From positions 930,001 to 994,000 of the forward strand of contig OZ271831.1 in the NCBI GenBank assembly GCA_965601455.1: a DNA stretch of 64,000 bases, read 5' to 3'. Every line of letters starts with the position of its first letter. Positions within the stretch are counted from its first letter, which is position 1. The stretch is from JANQEU01 sp965601455 (GTDB lineage Bacteria > Bacteroidota > Bacteroidia > Cytophagales > Cyclobacteriaceae). A model generated the notes under the pieces. The model ran no database searches, was not told where the DNA came from, and saw nothing but the letters and a program-made list of their open reading frames with translations. The position numbers and the translations under genes were made by a program. Below, one piece after another: positions 25,082 through 34,149 of the stretch.

Positions 25082-25956
25082 AATCTCTTCTTAGGAAATT
25101 AAATATGAGGCTCAGTCAATGGGCCAACAGAAGTCGATATACACAGGAATTATATCTTCAGCTCACAACTATAATAAGACCGTTCTTCTTCTTTAATGAA
25201 ATTCTACTGTCTAAGGGAATAGTCACGAGCAAGGGGAGAGATAGTAGCATCCTTTTACTGACAACCTTCAAATGTGGATCGACCTATACAAAAAGTATTC
25301 TGCACCAGTTATTATCAAGTAAAGGGAATTACAAGACAATAAATTACAGCACTTACTATCCTTATTTTAAGCGTCAGAAGCTTTTTGCTGATAGCAGGAT
25401 TGTAAAGTCAATTCATCCAAGCAAAGGATATTTTTTTGGCGCTTACAAGGAACCACTCAATCTGCCGAATTCTGAAGATTATAAAATACTCTTGTCACTA
25501 AGAGACCCAAGAGACGTTTTAACTTCCCATTACTTTTCAACAGTATTTAGTCATCCTCCAACCAATCGAAAACTTCTCGAGGAAAGGGAATTGTACCAGT
25601 CATTTTCAATCGATGAGTTTGTTCTGCACCGGGCAAATGATTTAAATAAGACTTACACCTCGTACCAAGAGTATTTGGGTAATACTAATGTCCTTCACCT
25701 TAAATACGAGGACATGATTAGTGACTTCGAATATTGGTTGTCATCAATTTATAATTTTCTTCAGCTAAAGAAGGATGATCAATTTGCTGACCTATTGGAT
25801 AAAAATTCTAAAATCAAGCCGGGTAAAAGTAAGTACTCTTTTGTGCGATCAATTCGGTCAGGTAATTATAAGGAGAAATTGAAAGCTGAAACCATAATAG
25901 CACTGAATGAGATTTTTTCGGATACTTTAAAGGCCTATGGTTATGAAGTACAATGA
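25078..25956 (+). CDS. sulfotransferase, first
   Basis: A 292-residue PAPS-dependent sulfotransferase. The 5'-phosphosulfate loop is LLLTTFKCGSTYTKS (about residues 60-72), and the 3'-phosphate site is LSLRDPRDVLTSHYFS (about 139-154). It probably transfers sulfate to a sugar hydroxyl of the lipid-linked or growing polysaccharide. The start is either TTG 25078, overlapping the polymerase stop as TTGA, or ATG 25105; coupling favours TTG. It belongs to a different sulfotransferase subgroup from the next gene. Confidence 0.85.
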   Translation: MKSLLRKLNMRLSQWANRSRYTQELYLQLTTIIRPFFFFNEILLSKGIVTSKGRDSSILLLTTFKCGSTYTKSILHQLLSSKGNYKTINYSTYYPYFKRQKLFADSRIVKSIHPSKGYFFGAYKEPLNLPNSEDYKILLSLRDPRDVLTSHYFSTVFSHPPTNRKLLEERELYQSFSIDEFVLHRANDLNKTYTSYQEYLGNTNVLHLKYEDMISDFEYWLSSIYNFLQLKKDDQFADLLDKNSKIKPGKSKYSFVRSIRSGNYKEKLKAETIIALNEIFSDTLKAYGYEVQ

Positions 25957-26812
25957 AAAAAAAATAGATCTTATGATTGTGGGGGGGCAGAAATGTGGAA
26001 CCACCTCACTAAATAACTATTTAATACAGCACCCTAAGCTTATTGGCAATGCGATGGATATTGAATTCAATTATTTTGTCAATCCGGGTGCCTACAAGAA
26101 CCTAGATGATGCTTTTTCAAAGCACTTTGGCCGGAATATATCACAAGAATCACTTGTGATCGCAAAGAATATTATGAGCCACAATAGTATGGCGATTCGG
26201 AATCTTTATGATCACAATCCATTGGTGAAAATTGTCTTTATTATGCGAGATCCTTTGGAAAGATCTTATTCTTCATTTGAATATGCCAGACGCCAGGGTT
26301 GGGAGGATTCTGAGGATTTCACTTCATCCTTTCAAACAAGATCCGATTACAATGTAACCAGCATTTTGGACGTAGATTTCACAAAGTACAAAATGCTAAG
26401 CGATTACGAATTTCAGTATCATAATCTCACTACTTGTTTTCCCGAGGAAAATATAATTCCGATCATATATGAGGATTTCGTTTCACAACCTCAACCCCTA
26501 CTAGATCAAATAATTCTAAGATTGGAGCTTGAACCTCACGTATTTGATGTAAAAAAAATTCACAATGAAGGAGCTCAACCACGATTTCAGATAATAAGTA
26601 AATTTGCTGCTCAGGGAAAAAGGATGTGGATAAAAAAGCTTATTCCCTTTAGGGTTCGTAAGTTTATTAGAAAGCGACTTTTACGCCTGAATGAAAAGAA
26701 ACTGGTGAGGAATCCACTTGTTTCTTCGGAATTCCATGTGATATCTCAGGAATTTGAAAAGGTAAAATCCTTTGTTGAAGACAAGTTCCAGGTAACTACA
26801 GGTTGGCGCTGA
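25943..26812 (+). CDS. sulfotransferase, second (heparan-sulfotransferase-like)
   Basis: About 289 residues with the classical 5'-PSB loop VGGQKCGTTSL (about 13-23) and 3'-PSB IMRDPLERSYSSFEYA (about 95-110), as in the Sulfotransfer_1/3 group that modifies polysaccharides. The ATG at 25943 overlaps the end of the first sulfotransferase by 14 bases; ATG 25937 is equally possible. A basic C-terminal segment (about 210-250) may aid binding to an anionic glycan or membrane. It is followed by the GT4 gene after 25 bases. Confidence 0.88.
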   Translation: MKYNEKKIDLMIVGGQKCGTTSLNNYLIQHPKLIGNAMDIEFNYFVNPGAYKNLDDAFSKHFGRNISQESLVIAKNIMSHNSMAIRNLYDHNPLVKIVFIMRDPLERSYSSFEYARRQGWEDSEDFTSSFQTRSDYNVTSILDVDFTKYKMLSDYEFQYHNLTTCFPEENIIPIIYEDFVSQPQPLLDQIILRLELEPHVFDVKKIHNEGAQPRFQIISKFAAQGKRMWIKKLIPFRVRKFIRKRLLRLNEKKLVRNPLVSSEFHVISQEFEKVKSFVEDKFQVTTGWR

Positions 26813-26837
26813 TTCCTTAAAAATTCCTAAATGCCAT

Positions 26838-27965
26838 ATGACAGCCAAACCTCGTGTTTTACATGTGATTAAGTACCTGGAGAAGAAAAGGGGCGGTATG
26901 CCATATGCGATTACGAACATCATTACATTGGAAACGCAGGAATTAGATTTTGATTCTGACGTAATGAGTATCTCCGACCAAGAGAGGAACTTGGAATTAG
27001 AGGAAAAAGCTAATAGGATCTACCAATTTCCAAGTTTTTTAAAGGTCTTCTATCCATCATCATGGAACTGGTTTTGGAGGAATTATCGAAATTACGAAAT
27101 CATTCATTTTCATGGTGTCTGGAACAGTTTCATCTTGTTCCTGTTGATAATTAGCTATTTAAGAGGTGTTAATTGTACACTTTGGCCACACTGTTCACTG
27201 GATCGTCACGATATGAAAAAGAAGAGGGCCTTCAAACAAATTATAGGCAAAATTCTAATTTCCAGAATCATTCCCACGATCAAGTCTGTGATTGTAACAA
27301 CTCAAAAAGAGTTTGATAATTCTATCTTCTTCACGGAAAAGGTAAACTATGATGAATTAGCTCTTCCGGTATACCATCGGGAAGTTGACGGTCATGAAAT
27401 AGATTTTGAAATTCCCGATAATAAGTTCGTTTTTATTTTCCTGTCTCGCTTTGACCCCAAAAAAGGGTTGATGGAGCTTATTGACGCCTTTAGCAGGCTT
27501 CAGAAGGTTGCCCCGGATTGTTTCTTAATTCTTGCCGGGTCCGATGATAGTGATTATTCTAAAGAAGTTTTGAAGCATGCCGAAAACTGTATAGATGACG
27601 AAAATTTATTGATTCCCGGATACCTCGATGAATTTCAGAAACAGTCTATTTTTAAATCTAGCGATTGCTTTGTTCTTCCTTCGAAATATGAAAATTTCGG
27701 AATTTCTGTTGTAGAGGCTTTGCATTTCGGACTTCCGGTTTTGATTACTGAGAATGTCTATATACACGATATGTTAAACGAATCAGGGGCGGTCTTTTCT
27801 TGTGGAGAAGATTCGGAATCAATCTTTCAAACGTTAAGGAAGATTATTGATCATCCGGAGGTTTTTGAGAATAGAAGAAAACGAGCAAAAGTGGCAGCTC
27901 ATAGCTTTAGTCCAGAAGTTATGTCGAAGAAATATCAACAGCTTTACAATAGATTACTAGGTTGA
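26838..27965 (+). CDS. GT4-type glycosyltransferase
   Basis: A 375-residue GT-B glycosyltransferase. The N-terminal domain begins PRVLHVIKYLEKKRGGMPYAI. The C-terminal nucleotide-sugar domain has FLSRFDPKKGL and the E-x7-E motif in ENFGISVVEALHFGLPV. It adds a sugar to the lipid-linked repeat unit. Donor and acceptor cannot be read from sequence. Only two glycosyltransferases plus the priming enzyme are found in the locus, suggesting a short repeat unit or enzymes elsewhere. Confidence 0.9.
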   Translation: MTAKPRVLHVIKYLEKKRGGMPYAITNIITLETQELDFDSDVMSISDQERNLELEEKANRIYQFPSFLKVFYPSSWNWFWRNYRNYEIIHFHGVWNSFILFLLIISYLRGVNCTLWPHCSLDRHDMKKKRAFKQIIGKILISRIIPTIKSVIVTTQKEFDNSIFFTEKVNYDELALPVYHREVDGHEIDFEIPDNKFVFIFLSRFDPKKGLMELIDAFSRLQKVAPDCFLILAGSDDSDYSKEVLKHAENCIDDENLLIPGYLDEFQKQSIFKSSDCFVLPSKYENFGISVVEALHFGLPVLITENVYIHDMLNESGAVFSCGEDSESIFQTLRKIIDHPEVFENRRKRAKVAAHSFSPEVMSKKYQQLYNRLLG

Positions 27966-27966
27966 T

Positions 27967-28974
27967 ATGAAAGTATTAATCACCGGAGGCTCAGGATTCA
28001 TGGGAACGAATTTGGTTGATTTCTACATCGAAAAGGGATGGGAAGTTCATAATTATGATACGAGACCTCCTCAAGTTGCTTCTCATGGTGAGCACTGGGT
28101 TGAAGGAGATATTCTGGATTTAAGCCACTTGCGAAGGGTGGTAGAGAACATCAATCCACACTACATTATTCACATGGCAGCTCGAACAGATCTTCTGGAG
28201 TCTACGGATATCTTTAATGGATATAGTTCAAATATAGAGGGAGTGAGAAACGTGATTCAGGTGGCTTCAGAGATGGCGGAGAAGGAACTCATCCGTGTGT
28301 TGTTTGCATCTTCACGACTGGTGTGTAAAATAGGTTATGTGCCTGCTCACGATGATGATTACTGTCCGGTTAATCCCTATGGAATAAGCAAGGTTATTGG
28401 AGAGAAGCTGATTAAATCCGGTGATCTAAATTTTGAATGGGTTATTTTCAGACCCACTTCCATCTGGGGAGAATGGTTCGACTCACCCTATATCATTTTC
28501 TTCAATTCCATTAAGAAAGGCAGGTTTTTCAAATTGATTGGGCACAAGCCGAGAAAGTCGTTTGGTTATGTGGGCAATAGTGTATTCCAGATAGATAAAT
28601 TATTAACGGCAGTCAGTAATAAAGTGAATCGCAAGACCTATTATATCTGTGATTATCCTCCCCTTGAACTTAATACTTGGGCGGACTTGATCAATGATGG
28701 ATTTCGTAAATCGCCAATAATGTATTTACCGCGAATACTAATCTTGCCATTCGCCGTAATTGGAGATCTCTTGCTACGTTTAGGTTGGAATAGAGTTCCT
28801 TTAACGACTTTCCGATTGAATAACCTCACAACGGAAATGGTGTATCCGACAAATGAGTTGGAAGAAATTTGTGGGAGTCTTCCTTACTCTCTGAAAGAAG
28901 GCGTGGATCGAACGATTTCATGGATGAGTCGGCACAAAAGCCGGGACAAACTTCAAGGAAAGAAATACACCTAA
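27967..28974 (+). CDS. NAD-dependent epimerase/dehydratase (extended SDR)
   Basis: A 335-residue extended short-chain dehydrogenase. The Rossmann motif TGGSGFMGTNL is at residues 6-16, the catalytic YGISK at about 138-142, and a serine in FASSRL upstream. It would change the sugar of a nucleotide-sugar donor for the polysaccharide. The substrate specificity is not readable. It starts two bases after the GT4 stop and ends one base before the sulfatase ATG, so it is part of the same transcript. Confidence 0.88.
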   Translation: MKVLITGGSGFMGTNLVDFYIEKGWEVHNYDTRPPQVASHGEHWVEGDILDLSHLRRVVENINPHYIIHMAARTDLLESTDIFNGYSSNIEGVRNVIQVASEMAEKELIRVLFASSRLVCKIGYVPAHDDDYCPVNPYGISKVIGEKLIKSGDLNFEWVIFRPTSIWGEWFDSPYIIFFNSIKKGRFFKLIGHKPRKSFGYVGNSVFQIDKLLTAVSNKVNRKTYYICDYPPLELNTWADLINDGFRKSPIMYLPRILILPFAVIGDLLLRLGWNRVPLTTFRLNNLTTEMVYPTNELEEICGSLPYSLKEGVDRTISWMSRHKSRDKLQGKKYT

Positions 28975-28975
28975 G

Positions 28976-31540
28976 ATGAATGCTTTTTACAGACCGATTC
29001 TCTATTCCGTATTGATGATCGTTCTTGTGATCAAAACAAAGTCAAGCAATTCGGAATTCAGTGGGATTGAAATGGTACAAGGAGAGCTTAGCCTTAAATT
29101 TCAAAACTCGGAGGGTCAGCCTGTGCACGGAACAATTCAAATATTGAACGATCAACAGTTGATTATCCATAGACGATTTTTGGATGGTGCTATCAACCTC
29201 CAATTGAAAAATGTTTCTTCTGAGAATATTCTGATCCGGTATTTCGATGAAATGAATTGGTATCAACCTGTGAATGATACAATTTCATTGACATCGACCA
29301 CGACTAAAACATACGTGGTCGAAAGGATTTCTCACAATCCAAGTACGTCCCGACCCAACATTGTTTTAATTCTGGCGGATGACTTGGGGTATGGAAGTGT
29401 CACCCCGTATGGCTTGGATCCTACGCACCTCACAACCCCTAATATTGCCAAATTGGCATCTCAAGGACGCATTTTCACAAACGCCTATACTCCTAGTTCA
29501 GTTTGCTCTCCAACCCGATACGGGATTCTAACAGGAAGGTACGACTGGCGAACGAAAAAGAAACACGGTGTACTCAATGTATTAGATACTTTACATATTG
29601 GTACAGATCAAATGAATATCGCGGGTATGTTAAAGAGCGTAGGGTATAATACCTCTTTAATTGGTAAATGGCATCTTGGCTACCAGGACATATATCCTGT
29701 TGACTATTCAAAACCTTTAACCCCAGGTCCATTAGATATAGGATTTGACTATCAATGGGCTGTTCCATCGAATGCCGGTGATGCCACAGGTATATGGGTA
29801 GAGAATGATAGCGTTTTCGGACTTGTTGAGAGTGTTGATAGTTTATCAGAAAATCAAAAACACCCAGAAAAAAGCTATTATGGCTCACCCATGTTAGGAA
29901 TTCCTGCACCCTTCAGACCGGACAGCACTATTATGGCGGAAATAAAGTCTAGAAGTTTATCATGGCTAGATCGGCAATCTGATGATCATCCTTTCTTCCT
30001 ATATCTTCCAACAACCGGAATCCATGAACCAATTATTCCCTCGGAAGACTTTCATGGTAGTTCTCAGGCAGGACTCTGGGGTGATTTCGTTCTGGAATTG
30101 GATGATCTGGTCGGATCTATCTATAACAAGTTGGAGGAGAAAGGTGTTCTGGAAAACACATTGATAGTTTTCACTTCTGACAATGGAGGGGTAGTTGGTA
30201 GTCCGGAAGCTTTGCAGGCCTCAGATTTGGGAATTAAAATTAATGGTGATTTAAGAGGAGGTAAAACAAGCATCTGGGAAGGGGGATTCAAAGTTCCTTT
30301 GATTTTTAGTTGGCCAGGAGTTATTCCCGCTGGATCTGCAGACTCGACTCTATTCAATCTTGTGGACCTCTACTCTTCTATTGCTTCCATTGCGGGTATC
30401 GATTTTCCCGTTGACAATAAAGATTTTGGTCCAGACAGTTTTAACAGATCACCCAGTATTTTGGGCATGCATGATTCGCATCGAAATCATTCTATTCTAG
30501 CAAGTGGCTTTGGTACTCGGGCATTGATACTGAACGGCCATAAATACATTGATGGCGAGATCCTTGATACCACTATCTCCCTACAAAATGATTTTATTGC
30601 TAAACAGGCTGAACGCAAATTTTTCGATCTTAGAACTGAAAGTCATGAATTCGAAAATCTTTATATCCAAAGGAGAAACGCAGCTGATCTATTCCACCAA
30701 ATATTGACTAGTCAGGACAAATATGAAGGAAGTCGACCGTATTATACCTTGAATAGTCCTCCTGTATTAACCGATCAAAGTTTTTTGATTTCAAATAACA
30801 AGTCCGGGAGTGTATTTGGATCACTGGTAGGTTCGGATCATGACAATGATTCGCTTACATACGGATTTTTAGATGAGTCCCCTGATCTTATAGGTATCAA
30901 TGGAAAAGGTGATCTTTTTTTAAAAAGTGAATTTGACCCTAAGGATGGTTGTGAATCGATTAGACTAAGGGTATTTTGTTCTGATGGATTAGAATTGGAC
31001 ACAGCCAATATTGACATTACGTTTCAAAGTGCTTTGTACCCAAAGTATCCGGAGGACACACAAGTTTTCTCCTATTCTGATACAATCGGGTTTGAATGGA
31101 GCGTAGGTAAGGGTTGCGAAAGTGAGTATGAACTTCACGTTTTTAATAGTGGTTTTGACACTGTCATTTATTCCTCTGATACAGTCTTAGTGTTAGATGC
31201 CTCGTCATTACCGGGCTCCGGTGAGTATCAATGGAATGTGGTTATTGATGTTAATGGAGGCAGGTTGGAAACAGATATCAGACATTTTTTTCTTGAAATG
31301 CCATTACGAGTTGAGCAGAAAAACGCTTTTCTTTTTCCAAATCCCACCTCCAGCGAGATTTTTTTACAGGACTGTCATGATGTAAAAAATATAACCTTGT
31401 TTACGTCAATGGGTCAGGTTGTTATGAACTGGCCTGATTGTAAGGAATCATTAACAGTCGGAGAGTTACCTTCTGGGATTTATCAGCTATCTATGGAGGT
31501 AGGTAAGGAAATGAGAATTTACAGTCTAATTATTGAATAG
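28976..31540 (+). CDS. exported sulfatase with type IX secretion sorting domain
   Basis: An 854-residue arylsulfatase-family enzyme. After a signal segment (about 7-22) and an extra beta domain (about 30-115), the sulfatase domain has the metal aspartates in LADDLGYGS (134-135), the formylglycine signature C177-S-P-T-R181, GKWHLG and FTSDNGG. Cadherin-like and Ig-like modules follow (about 600-770). The last about 75 residues resemble a type A T9SS C-terminal domain (FPNPTSSEIFL, LPSGIYQL). Cys-type maturation requires a formylglycine-forming or anaerobic sulfatase-maturing enzyme elsewhere. Being placed between polysaccharide sulfotransferase genes, it probably trims sulfate from the product on the cell surface or medium. 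Its end overlaps the next gene. Confidence 0.9.
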   Translation: MNAFYRPILYSVLMIVLVIKTKSSNSEFSGIEMVQGELSLKFQNSEGQPVHGTIQILNDQQLIIHRRFLDGAINLQLKNVSSENILIRYFDEMNWYQPVNDTISLTSTTTKTYVVERISHNPSTSRPNIVLILADDLGYGSVTPYGLDPTHLTTPNIAKLASQGRIFTNAYTPSSVCSPTRYGILTGRYDWRTKKKHGVLNVLDTLHIGTDQMNIAGMLKSVGYNTSLIGKWHLGYQDIYPVDYSKPLTPGPLDIGFDYQWAVPSNAGDATGIWVENDSVFGLVESVDSLSENQKHPEKSYYGSPMLGIPAPFRPDSTIMAEIKSRSLSWLDRQSDDHPFFLYLPTTGIHEPIIPSEDFHGSSQAGLWGDFVLELDDLVGSIYNKLEEKGVLENTLIVFTSDNGGVVGSPEALQASDLGIKINGDLRGGKTSIWEGGFKVPLIFSWPGVIPAGSADSTLFNLVDLYSSIASIAGIDFPVDNKDFGPDSFNRSPSILGMHDSHRNHSILASGFGTRALILNGHKYIDGEILDTTISLQNDFIAKQAERKFFDLRTESHEFENLYIQRRNAADLFHQILTSQDKYEGSRPYYTLNSPPVLTDQSFLISNNKSGSVFGSLVGSDHDNDSLTYGFLDESPDLIGINGKGDLFLKSEFDPKDGCESIRLRVFCSDGLELDTANIDITFQSALYPKYPEDTQVFSYSDTIGFEWSVGKGCESEYELHVFNSGFDTVIYSSDTVLVLDASSLPGSGEYQWNVVIDVNGGRLETDIRHFFLEMPLRVEQKNAFLFPNPTSSEIFLQDCHDVKNITLFTSMGQVVMNWPDCKESLTVGELPSGIYQLSMEVGKEMRIYSLIIE

Positions 31541-32429
31541 AGCTTTGACCGACTATCCCTCAGTACTTGTTATTGGAATGTCTAGATCAGGAACCACGAT
31601 GTTGACCCATATTTTAGGCAGCGTGGGAAAATTCCATGTAGAGGTTGAACCTCATGCTCTCTGGCGTAGTGGCAATTGGAAATATTTGAATGATGAGGAA
31701 TTTGATGTTAAGTCTGATATTGTCGAGAGAATCAAGTCCAACTTAGCTCCTCAAGATGGAATGATGCTACTTGAAAAATCACCAATAAATGTCCTAAGAC
31801 CGGAGTTGGTGTATGCAACATTTCCTCACGCAAAGGTCATTTATTTGAATAGGGATCCTGTTCGTTGTATCAACTCTAATCTCTCTCGATCGAGGAAGAA
31901 AGACTCATTTAAGTTGTCTATCGTTCTGAAGAAGTATTTGCATAGAGTGGGTTCTAAAGATCTTTCATCTGCCACCTCGGAAAGAAAAATCTTCTCTCAA
32001 ATCAGCATTTCGGATGTTATACCATTTGGACTATATGTAATTAGAATGATCTATTTAAGAAATATCAAGAATCTGCTTCCATTTGGTCCAAAGATCAAAG
32101 CCTTTGCAGAAATTGTCGAGAAGAAGGGATTAATTTATTATCATGCTTTGGTCTATAGGAAGAGTGAGTTGTACAAAGAAAAGTACAAAGAACTATACGG
32201 CGATCAACTAAAGGAATACCAGTTCGAGGATATATTGAGTAACCATAAGACAATCGCTTCCATGTTCACATTTTTGGGACTAAGTGTCTCCAGAGAAAAA
32301 CAAGAAGAGATTTTGCATACACTTGATGCTGATAGGATTGTTGCCGCCACAAAACCATCAACACTTGATGTGGATATTTTGAGAGTTTATCAAGAAGTCT
32401 GTAATGACAACCCCATTCCAATTGAATAG
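31533..32429 (+). CDS. sulfotransferase, third
   Basis: A 298-residue sulfotransferase-fold protein. The P-loop-like 5'-PSB is VIGMSRSGTTMLTHIL (about 12-27), and the 3'-PSB-like segment is YLNRDPVRCINSNLSRSRK (about 107-125). No ATG lies before the PAPS loop, so translation must begin at TTG 31533, overlapping the sulfatase stop, or at TTG 31545. It is distinct in sequence from the two earlier sulfotransferases, suggesting a different sulfation position. It overlaps the following glycosyltransferase by 26 bases. Confidence 0.83.
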   Translation: MNRALTDYPSVLVIGMSRSGTTMLTHILGSVGKFHVEVEPHALWRSGNWKYLNDEEFDVKSDIVERIKSNLAPQDGMMLLEKSPINVLRPELVYATFPHAKVIYLNRDPVRCINSNLSRSRKKDSFKLSIVLKKYLHRVGSKDLSSATSERKIFSQISISDVIPFGLYVIRMIYLRNIKNLLPFGPKIKAFAEIVEKKGLIYYHALVYRKSELYKEKYKELYGDQLKEYQFEDILSNHKTIASMFTFLGLSVSREKQEEILHTLDADRIVAATKPSTLDVDILRVYQEVCNDNPIPIE

Positions 32430-33153
32430 AATCCAGATTTTGGGAGTCAACTTCTCGAATGAAACCACTCCCGCAATGTTTGAAAGCATAACTAAAAGCG
32501 GGGGACTGTTGTTGATTCCATCCGGACCGGGTATGGCCTCAATAGACGAAGATTCAGACTACTACAGAAGCCTGTTGAAGGCCGATTTTGTAATAGCTGA
32601 CTCAGGATACATGGTCCTACTGTGGAATAGTATTTCCAGAAAGAAAATTAGAAGAGTGTCCGGATTGGAGTTCCTGACCTATTTTCTTGATCAAATCGAT
32701 TCGGAATCGAATATTTTGACGGTTGATCCCGATGACGAAGAGAGTATTGCGAATCGTGAATTACTACTTAAAAAAGGATTTCAGAAGGTTAGTTGTTATG
32801 AAGCACCCTATTACAAAGACAGTAAATGTGAGGATCCCAAATTATTGAAATTAATAGTTGATTCCACACCCGAAATAGTACTCATAAATATCGCTGGAGG
32901 TAAACAGGAAAAGCTAGGCTACTATCTACGGCAGAACCTTAATTTTAAGCCAATTATTATATGTTCAGGTGCGGCAATCGCGTTTCTCACCGGCCAACAG
33001 GTTCGAATCCCGATGTGGGCGGATAAGTTATTCCTCGGATGGTTATTGAGGATCATTAGCAAGCCAAAATCATATTTTTCAAGATATTGGACGGCTTTCC
33101 GTCTAGCTGGATTACTCTTCAGATATCGGGATAACCCCGTTCCCGCTAGTTAA
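32404..33153 (+). CDS. WecG/TagA-type (GT26) glycosyltransferase
   Basis: A 249-residue protein matching the WecG/TagA/CpsF family, which adds a second sugar to an undecaprenyl-linked sugar. Seen motifs are LLIPSGPGMA, the ADSGYMVLLW segment in place of the usual P-D-G-x-G, RVSGLEFL, a late GAAIAFLTGQQVR-P-WA block and the end LLRIISKPKSYFSRY. The ATG at 32404 overlaps the preceding gene. The GYM variation near the active aspartate may mark a divergent acceptor. It converges on the YjbH-like gene with an eight-base overlap. Confidence 0.8.
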   Translation: MTTPFQLNRIQILGVNFSNETTPAMFESITKSGGLLLIPSGPGMASIDEDSDYYRSLLKADFVIADSGYMVLLWNSISRKKIRRVSGLEFLTYFLDQIDSESNILTVDPDDEESIANRELLLKKGFQKVSCYEAPYYKDSKCEDPKLLKLIVDSTPEIVLINIAGGKQEKLGYYLRQNLNFKPIIICSGAAIAFLTGQQVRIPMWADKLFLGWLLRIISKPKSYFSRYWTAFRLAGLLFRYRDNPVPAS

Positions 33154-33898
33154 TTCCTGATTCAATAACTACACCGCATCCAAGAGTGTTGAAACCCAGT
33201 GTATATGCTGACAGGTATATTCTATCCAATGCCTTTAGGTGCAGACCGGAATTGATTTTTTTCCCATCAAATTCCATATTAAGACCTAATCGCTGTTGAA
33301 AATTAAACCTCAGTCCTCCAAATAGACCTCGAAGATAATTGGAATCCTTTCTTCTTAACCGGGCCTCTCCGAATTCACTCAATAGGTTTGACCCGTCACT
33401 CACCCGTCTGGCGAATAAGTAGGGTATACCATATCCTAAAGTCGGGACAATTGATAATTGATTTAACCGATATTCTTTGCTTACCAGAAGATTATTTGAA
33501 GCAAGAAATTGATTAATTCCCATGGGTGCATCAAGGTTTAATACCATAGAAGGAAGTTTCTCCGTTTCTTTCAAAAGCAAGAATGAAACTTGAACCGATC
33601 GATCACCAATTCCATCTGATGTTCTAGCATTATTGATTTGGGTAAGATTTAACAGGATATTCACTCTCGGGAAAAATCCGATATTGATAGAATTCACATA
33701 CTCGAAATCACCCTCTCTTTCAGGTAAATCAATTAGTAGGTATTTCTTTGGGTTCGTGTGAAATCCGTAGGTGAATGTCTTATCATCAAGTATTCTGGCT
33801 TCTGGAACTAGCACCATTCCGCGGAATCCTGTTAATGTGTATTGCGCAAATAACAGATTACCGCAAAGGAGGCCTATTAAAAAAAATAAAAGTCTCAT
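33146..33898 (-). CDS. YjbH-like outer-membrane protein, N-terminal-half type
   Basis: A 250-residue protein with a clear signal peptide (MRLLFFLIGLLCGNLLFA-Q) and alternating beta strands ending in an aromatic-rich outer-membrane pattern. The start after the signal (YTLTGFRGMVLVPEARI) resembles the first part of YjbH, an exopolysaccharide-associated outer-membrane barrel that usually has about 700 residues. It is on the opposite strand from the rest of the locus and diverges from the priming transferase gene. The partner gene at 34866-35984 resembles the later part of YjbH. The function in export or surface attachment is inferred. Confidence 0.6.
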   Translation of the reverse strand: MRLLFFLIGLLCGNLLFAQYTLTGFRGMVLVPEARILDDKTFTYGFHTNPKKYLLIDLPEREGDFEYVNSINIGFFPRVNILLNLTQINNARTSDGIGDRSVQVSFLLLKETEKLPSMVLNLDAPMGINQFLASNNLLVSKEYRLNQLSIVPTLGYGIPYLFARRVSDGSNLLSEFGEARLRRKDSNYLRGLFGGLRFNFQQRLGLNMEFDGKKINSGLHLKALDRIYLSAYTLGFNTLGCGVVIESGIN

Positions 33899-34149
33899 TA
33901 TGGGGTTAAATATGCGGAATCAAATTAAGCATGGCAAGTACCCACGAATGCAAAAGGACTTTTCATTTAACGAAAGGAGAAAGGTTCTATCAATTTATAT
34001 CTGTTTTTCACTTAATCATTACAACCATTTACCGGAATAATGGGTTACTTTTAACATCTGATTCTTATAAAAAAGAACAATGAAGGTATGTCCTGGTCAA
34101 AGAATGACCTGGAGTCTTAAGCAACTATAAATCACCAAATACCTCGTAG

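Noticed and set aside
33771..34040. 89-residue plus-strand frame in the divergent promoter region
   Set aside because: It starts inside the YjbH-like gene on the other strand, has no recognisable motif and mixed composition.
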